Source: Propionibacteriaceae bacterium UBA5174
GTDB lineage: Bacteria > Actinomycetota > Actinomycetes > Propionibacteriales > Propionibacteriaceae
NCBI GenBank assembly: GCA_002413345.1
Contig: DHWU01000017.1
Location: 10,761-20,762, forward strand
Direction: 5' to 3'
Length of the DNA stretch: 10,002 nucleotides
Part shown: one piece after another, positions 5,674 to 10,002 of the stretch
Layout: each line of letters opens with the position of its first letter
Position numbering within the stretch: position 1 is the stretch's first letter
Made by a program: the position numbers and the translations under genes
Notes under the pieces: generated by a model
Databases searched by the model: none
What the model was told of the DNA's origin: nothing
Seen by the model: the letters and a program-made list of their open reading frames with translations, nothing else

Positions 5674-7098
5674 TTACATGTAGGAATAGCCGACTTCGGA
5701 TTCGTCCTGACGGTCCTGAATGAGGGTGTTGATGATCAGGTCGAAGAGCTCTTGAGTGCCGCGATATCCGAGGTGTTTGATTCGCTGGGCGCCCACCCGA
5801 TCGTGGATCGGAAGCCCCACCCGCACTAGCGGAATTCCCAACCGCCGTGAGGTTGCGTAGCCCTTGGAATGGCCAACCAGTAGATCGGGCTTGAGTTCGG
5901 CAGCGCGAGCTTCGATTTCGTTGAAGTCGCCGTCGTCGAGCACTTCGATCTTTCCGGTCAGGGATGGGTTGAGTCGGGCGATTTCGTTGGCGAGATGTCC
6001 GGAGCGCCCGCCGGTGGCCACTAGTAGCGGGGTGATTCCGATCTCGGCCAGGAAGGTCGACATGCCAATGACTAGGTCCTCGTCGCCATAGACAATCGCG
6101 GTGCGGTCGGCGGCGTATTTGTGGGCGTCGATGTAGGCGTCGATCAGGCGGCCGCGCTCGGCGGCCAGCCATTCGGGCATCTCGACTCCGGACAGCTCAC
6201 TGAGCTGGTCGGTGAAAATGTCGGTCAGCCTGATTCCAATTGGTAACGGGAGTTTGTGGTGTGCCACCTCGAAACGCTTGGCCAGTACTTCGCCAGCCAG
6301 TTCAACTCCGTTGGTGACCAGGCCGCCGAGGGTGATCGAGGCCTGCGCCGATCCGGTGGCAGCGACTTCGGCTGCCGTGGTGCCGCCGGGAGCGATCTTT
6401 TCGTAGCGAGCCACGGTCACGCCGTCCAACCGGTCGGAGTAGTCGGGCATCAGTAACGACGGCAACCCGTAGCCAGCCACGATCTCGCGCAGGTGTCGAA
6501 GATCGGCCGCGGAGATGATTGCGGGAAATAGATTCACGGCTTTGGTCTGGTCGCCAGCAACGGCAAGTTTCTTCACCACTGCGGTAACCGCCGCGTGAAA
6601 CCCGTCTGCATGCGTCCCGGCGTAGGAGGGGGTGGGCGCAAAGACCAGTTCTGGAGTGGGCTTACCGGTTTCGGCTTCAAGCCCCTCTTCGGGGTGTTTG
6701 GCGCGGACGATCATGGCTGGCACATCCTCACCGATGGTCTCGGTCAGGCAGGTGGAAGCCATACCGATCATGGTTGGGGAATAGACCCGGGCGACATTTG
6801 TCACGCCCAGCCGCAGATTTGCCTCGCCGCCGAAGACGGTTGCAGCTTCCCCAACTGAAGAGGAAGCGATATCCATCGGCTCGGCGAAGTGGCTGATTAG
6901 ATAGCGGCGAATGTAGGTCGCACAACCCTGCGACCCGTGCAGGAACGGCACCGTCCCCTCAAAACCCATGTAGGCCAGGCAGGCGCCCAAGGGCATGCAC
7001 ATTCGGCAGGCGTTGGTGGTTGAGGTCGACTTAGTGGGTTGGCCGCTGGGTGCTTTGGATTGATCGGCCAATGCCTTGGGCTGCTCAGTGACCGACAT
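5674..7098 (-). CDS. nifN: NifN, FeMo-cofactor scaffold beta-like subunit
   Basis: Encodes 474 residues. NifN pairs with NifE in the alpha2-beta2 scaffold that takes NifB-co and matures it with Mo and homocitrate before hand-over to NifDK. ACRMCMPLGACLAYMGFEG starts at residue 30 (Cys31, Cys34). HGSQGCATYIRRYLISHF gives Cys59, EPMDIASSS and GGEANL follow, and STCLTETIGEDV gives Cys117. This set is characteristic of NifN and distinguishes it from NifK. The C-terminal Rossmann-like domain holds IVYGDEDLVIGMS and LLVGHSKG. ATG 7098 is chosen for its AGGAGG six bases upstream and the conserved segment soon after; extending to 7362 would translate nifE out of frame. The start lies one base past the nifE stop (TGA-A-ATG), indicating translational coupling. 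Confidence 0.95.
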   Translation of the reverse strand: MSVTEQPKALADQSKAPSGQPTKSTSTTNACRMCMPLGACLAYMGFEGTVPFLHGSQGCATYIRRYLISHFAEPMDIASSSVGEAATVFGGEANLRLGVTNVARVYSPTMIGMASTCLTETIGEDVPAMIVRAKHPEEGLEAETGKPTPELVFAPTPSYAGTHADGFHAAVTAVVKKLAVAGDQTKAVNLFPAIISAADLRHLREIVAGYGLPSLLMPDYSDRLDGVTVARYEKIAPGGTTAAEVAATGSAQASITLGGLVTNGVELAGEVLAKRFEVAHHKLPLPIGIRLTDIFTDQLSELSGVEMPEWLAAERGRLIDAYIDAHKYAADRTAIVYGDEDLVIGMSTFLAEIGITPLLVATGGRSGHLANEIARLNPSLTGKIEVLDDGDFNEIEARAAELKPDLLVGHSKGYATSRRLGIPLVRVGLPIHDRVGAQRIKHLGYRGTQELFDLIINTLIQDRQDESEVGYSYM

Positions 7099-7099
7099 T

Positions 7100-8461
7100 T
7101 CAATCCTCCTGGGTTGGGGCCTTTGGCTGATGCCGGGGCGCGAACTGCCAGACCGGGCTACACACGGAGGCGTGCACCTCGCGAGCGAAGTTCGCCATCC
7201 CAATGAAGCCTTCCAGTGGCAGCTTGCGCTCGTGGTTGTGGTCGCAGAAGGCCACGCCGAGTTTGTAGGCCAAGGGCCGTTCTTTGACCCCGCCGATGAA
7301 CAGATCAGCTCTGCCTTCGGAGAGGAAGCTGGACAGCTCGGCTGGGTTGGAGTCGTCGACAATCACAGTGCCGGGATCGCATAGGTCGACTAGGTAGTCG
7401 TAGTCCTCGCTGGTGCCAGTCTGAGAGCCAGCCAACACGGTCGTCATCCCTAGCAGGCGTAGGGCCTTGACTAGCGAGATTGCTTTGAAGGCGCCACCAA
7501 CGTAGATCGCGGCGCGCTTGCCTTCGAGGTCTTTGCGGCATTCGTTCACCACTGGCAGCACCTCAGCGATCTCAGTGGCGATCAGCTCTCGAGTGCGGTC
7601 CAGCATCTCTGGATCCTTGAAATGCTCGGCGACTGCATACAGCGCGGCCGCCATGTCATCGATGCCGAAGTAAGAAATCTTCTTGAACGGGATGCCGTAT
7701 TTGGCCTGCATCTGCATGGCCAGTTTGGTGGTTGAGCCCGAACACTGCACCAGATTCAGCGCTGCGCCGTGGGCTTTGCGGATGTCTTCCACGCGACCGT
7801 CACCAGTTAGGTTGGCGACCACCTCCACGCCCATCTTCTTCAAATACTCGGCGATGATCCAGATCTCGCCGGCAAGGTTGAAGTCGCCCAACAGATTGAC
7901 AGTGTGTTTACCAACCTCGGACGCATCGCCGGTGCCGATCAGTGCCATCAGCGCCTCGCAGGCCGCGTCGTAGCCCTGTTTCTTGGAGCCTTGGAAACCT
8001 TCCGACTGCACCGGAATCACCGGAATGCCATGTTTGGCCGACACCGTGCGGCAGATTGCCGAGACGTCATCGCCGATCACGCCGACGATGCAGGTCGCGT
8101 AGACGAACGCCGCTTTGGGGTGATGGCGTTCGATCAGTTCGTCCAAGCTCTCTTCGAGTTGGTGCTCGCCGCCGAACACGACATGACGCTCCCGCAGGTC
8201 GGTGGAGAAGGAAAGCCGGTGCAGTTCAGGGCCACTGGACAGTGCCCCGCGAATGTCCCAGGTGTAGACCGCGCACCCGATCGGGCCGTGCACTAGGTGC
8301 AGGGCGTCCGCGATTGGGTAAAGGACTACCCGCGACCCGCAGAACGTGCAGGCCCGTTGACTGACTGAACCGGCTACCGATTGCTTCTCACAATCGATCT
8401 TTGCTTTGCCTTCTCCGCTGCGGGTGATCTGTCGCGCCCGGGCGGCGAGCACCTCAGTCAT
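7100..8461 (-). CDS. nifE: NifE, FeMo-cofactor scaffold alpha-like subunit
   Basis: Encodes 453 residues, close to the family norm. It is the alpha-like half of the NifEN scaffold. Cluster-binding cysteines are visible: RACTFCGSR with Cys38 and Cys41, HLVHGPIGCAVYTWDIRG with Cys63, and YATCIVGVIGDD with Cys124. Cys240 in LVQCSGS corresponds by position to the cysteine near the surface cofactor-precursor site of Azotobacter NifE. The HGPIGC..YTW pattern with FGGE fits NifE; the adjacent complete nifN rules out a second nifD. The start ATG (8461-8459) overlaps the nifK stop by one base (TAATG), and no Shine-Dalgarno motif is seen, so translation probably depends on ribosomes finishing nifK. Confidence 0.96.
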   Translation of the reverse strand: MTEVLAARARQITRSGEGKAKIDCEKQSVAGSVSQRACTFCGSRVVLYPIADALHLVHGPIGCAVYTWDIRGALSSGPELHRLSFSTDLRERHVVFGGEHQLEESLDELIERHHPKAAFVYATCIVGVIGDDVSAICRTVSAKHGIPVIPVQSEGFQGSKKQGYDAACEALMALIGTGDASEVGKHTVNLLGDFNLAGEIWIIAEYLKKMGVEVVANLTGDGRVEDIRKAHGAALNLVQCSGSTTKLAMQMQAKYGIPFKKISYFGIDDMAAALYAVAEHFKDPEMLDRTRELIATEIAEVLPVVNECRKDLEGKRAAIYVGGAFKAISLVKALRLLGMTTVLAGSQTGTSEDYDYLVDLCDPGTVIVDDSNPAELSSFLSEGRADLFIGGVKERPLAYKLGVAFCDHNHERKLPLEGFIGMANFAREVHASVCSPVWQFAPRHQPKAPTQED

Positions 8462-9846
8462 TACAGCACCAGTTCGAAGAGGTGATCTGGGGCGTCGCGA
8501 TCCCGACGATCCAACAGGACGTCCAGCATCTTGGTGAGCAGTCGAATCGCACCTTGGTAACCCAGGGTCGGCATCAAGTGGTGCCCGACCCGATCTAGGA
8601 TCGGCCAGCCGACCCGGACGAAGGGGATGTCCTCTGCGCGGGCGATGTACTTGCCATAGGTGTTGCCGATCAGCAGGTCTACCGGCTCCTGCTTGATCAT
8701 CTGGTGCAGCAAGAACAGGTCGCTGTCATGCTTGATGTTCAGCTGCTCGGCCTTGGCCCCATGGATCTCCGCCATCCGGCGACCGAAGGCCTTGCCCGGA
8801 GTGCCGGTGAGTAGGTGAATCGGAATCATGCCGAGGTCGCGGGCGAACTCGCTCATTGCCACCACGTGATCGGGGTCTCCGAAGATGGCCACCTTCTTGC
8901 CTTGGAAGTGCTGCTGGGTATCGACCATCAAATCGACCAGTTGGCCGCGCTCGCGCTCGACATCCTTAGTGATCTGGCCGCCACGGAACTGCAGGACCTT
9001 CATGAACCGGTCGGTAGCTGCGATCCCGATCGGCAGATCGAGGATTTCGCGGGGTACTCGGGCCCGCTTCTCGACCTCGATCGCTGCTTCCCGGGAGGCA
9101 TACCGGCCTAAGCCCAGGGTGGCTACGCCACGACCGAGGTTGCGCAGTTCCTCCACAGTGACGCCACCGTCTGGGTAGAAGACATGCTCGCCGGTCTGCG
9201 GAGCGTCCATCACGCCAGCAGTGTCGGGGAACATGGTCACCTTCAGGCCAGAGCCTTCGGCCAGGCGGCGGATCTCGCGCATATCGGAGGGATCGACGAA
9301 ACCGGGTGCGATGTTCACCTGGATCTTGTCGCCGCTCTTGGGCTTGGTCTCGATCTCGGTAGCGAAGTACTTGGCCATCGCCACACACATATTTGAGAAG
9401 CCGACCACATGCGAACCCACATAGCTGGGCGTGTTGGCGTGGATCACGACCTTGCCTTCGGGGATTAACCCTTGACGGTTGGCCTCGCCGACGATCTGTG
9501 GAATGTCGTCGCCGATGGTCTCGGACAGGCAGGTGGTGTGTACGGCCACCACATCGGGGTTGTAGGTGGTGAACACGGTGTTCAGTCCCTGCAACAGGTT
9601 TGGTTGGCCGCCGAACACCGAGGCGCCCTCAGTGAACGAGCTGGTGGCTGCCATCACCGGCTCCTTGAAGTGCCGGGTCAGGTGGCTGCGATGGTAGGAG
9701 CAGCAGCCCTGCGAGCCATGGCTGTAAGGCAGGCAGTTGTGAATGCCTAGCGAGGCATACATGGCACCGATCGGCTGACAGGTCTTGGCCGGGTTGATCC
9801 GCAGAGCAGTGCGCTCGGCGATCTCGGTCGGGGTGTGCTTGAGCAT
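8461..9846 (-). CDS. nifK: NifK, MoFe nitrogenase beta subunit (short, clostridial-type N-terminus)
   Basis: Encodes 461 residues. With NifD it forms the MoFe protein; NifK shares the P-cluster at the subunit interface. The P-cluster cysteines are Cys23 (KTCQPIGA), Cys48 (HGSQGCCSYHR) and Cys106 (TTCLSETIGDD). Their spacings, 25 and 58 residues, equal those of Azotobacter Cys70/95/153, and Ser141 (NTPSYVGSH) matches Ser188. TSSFTEGASVFGG and the C-terminal VGWPILDRVG are also family hallmarks. The roughly 47-residue N-terminal extension of proteobacterial NifK is absent, as in clostridial-type proteins. ATG 9846 has AAGGAG seven bases upstream and lies 24 bp after nifD. No anfG/vnfG lies between, so Mo dependence is favoured. 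Confidence 0.96.
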   Translation of the reverse strand: MLKHTPTEIAERTALRINPAKTCQPIGAMYASLGIHNCLPYSHGSQGCCSYHRSHLTRHFKEPVMAATSSFTEGASVFGGQPNLLQGLNTVFTTYNPDVVAVHTTCLSETIGDDIPQIVGEANRQGLIPEGKVVIHANTPSYVGSHVVGFSNMCVAMAKYFATEIETKPKSGDKIQVNIAPGFVDPSDMREIRRLAEGSGLKVTMFPDTAGVMDAPQTGEHVFYPDGGVTVEELRNLGRGVATLGLGRYASREAAIEVEKRARVPREILDLPIGIAATDRFMKVLQFRGGQITKDVERERGQLVDLMVDTQQHFQGKKVAIFGDPDHVVAMSEFARDLGMIPIHLLTGTPGKAFGRRMAEIHGAKAEQLNIKHDSDLFLLHQMIKQEPVDLLIGNTYGKYIARAEDIPFVRVGWPILDRVGHHLMPTLGYQGAIRLLTKMLDVLLDRRDRDAPDHLFELVL

Positions 9847-9870
9847 GATTGAACTCCTTGATCCGATCGG

Positions 9871-10002
9871 TCAGGCGGTCTTCGTGGCCCAAGGCGGGGT
9901 AACGAAGCTCCACACGTGGGCGTTAACGAGGCGGTCGATCTCGGTGTAAAAGTTGATCGCGCCTTTGAACCCGGCGTACGGGCCGCCGTAGTCGTAGTTG
10001 TG
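9871..10002 (-). CDS. nifD: NifD, MoFe nitrogenase alpha subunit (C-terminal 43 residues)
   Basis: Only the last 43 codons and the TGA stop (9873-9871) are in the window; the rest lies past the right edge. The peptide begins HNYDYGGPYAGFKGAINFYT and ends VWSFVTPPWATKTA, matching the NifD C-terminus (MHSWDYSGPYHGFDG...WKKLQAPW in Azotobacter). By this alignment the first visible residue is the histidine that ligates Mo in FeMo-co (His442 in Azotobacter). The next two residues are Asn-Tyr instead of Ser-Trp. The protein carries the catalytic cofactor for N2 reduction. It leads directly into nifK after 24 bp, and nifH would be expected further upstream. Confidence 0.93.
   Translation of the reverse strand, partial: HNYDYGGPYAGFKGAINFYTEIDRLVNAHVWSFVTPPWATKTA

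Noticed and set aside
5621..6172. 183-codon minus-strand frame inside nifN
   Set aside because: Arg/Pro/Ser-rich out-of-frame translation of the nifN 3' half, with no motif.
7099..7362. N-terminal extension of nifN by 88 codons
   Set aside because: It overlaps the real nifE reading frame, has a low-complexity Ser/Pro/Arg composition, and bypasses the AGGAGG-preceded ATG at 7098.
7904..8364. Two overlapping plus-strand open frames of 130 and 140 codons opposite nifE
   Set aside because: Both are shadow frames of nifE with Arg/Pro-rich or patternless translations; no ribosome-binding site or family match is visible.
1..10002. Insertion sequences, CRISPR arrays, att sites, tRNA or rRNA genes
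   Set aside because: No transposase or integrase motifs, regularly spaced repeats, or tRNA/rRNA-like sequence were seen on either strand.

Overview
The window comes from a GC-rich bacterium and most resembles an actinobacterial chromosome. The evidence is frequent GTG and TTG starts, a divergent lysG/lysE pair, a GT87 (DUF2029) membrane mannosyltransferase-type gene and a GTTAC-N6-GTAAC element like an actinobacterial GlnR box. The genus cannot be fixed from the sequence; an anaerobic or facultative actinomycete is an inference.

Layout. Positions 1-239 (minus) hold the N-terminus of a LysG/ArgP-type regulator. It diverges from a LysE-type exporter (290-934, plus), which is followed by a GT87 family membrane protein (960-2159, plus). 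This small non-nif block ends at a convergent junction (2160-2245) with a TMEM175-type channel gene (2246-2896, minus).

From 2961 to the right edge everything is on the minus strand and forms a nitrogen-fixation cluster. In transcription order it reads nifD (last 43 codons), nifK, nifE, nifN, a 288-bp regulatory gap, nifB, nifV, and then the TMEM175 gene. nifD and nifK are 24 bp apart, nifK and nifE share one base (TAATG), and nifE and nifN are 1 bp apart, so these genes look translationally coupled. nifB and nifV are 22 bp apart. No delta-subunit gene lies between nifD and nifK, which fits a molybdenum nitrogenase rather than an Fe-only or V enzyme.

How the genes work together. NifB builds the Fe-S-C precursor cluster. 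NifEN is the scaffold on which it matures. NifV makes the homocitrate ligand of FeMo-co, and NifDK receives the finished cofactor. NifK, NifE and NifN keep the cysteines expected for their clusters. NifK lacks the roughly 47-residue N-terminal extension of the proteobacterial protein, as in clostridial-type NifK.

The most interesting non-coding stretch is 5386-5673. It holds a 12-bp-stem hairpin just after nifN, a perfect GlnR-like inverted repeat, and a second GC-rich hairpin in the nifB leader. I see no insertion sequence, CRISPR array, tRNA or rRNA, and no wholly unknown gene system.
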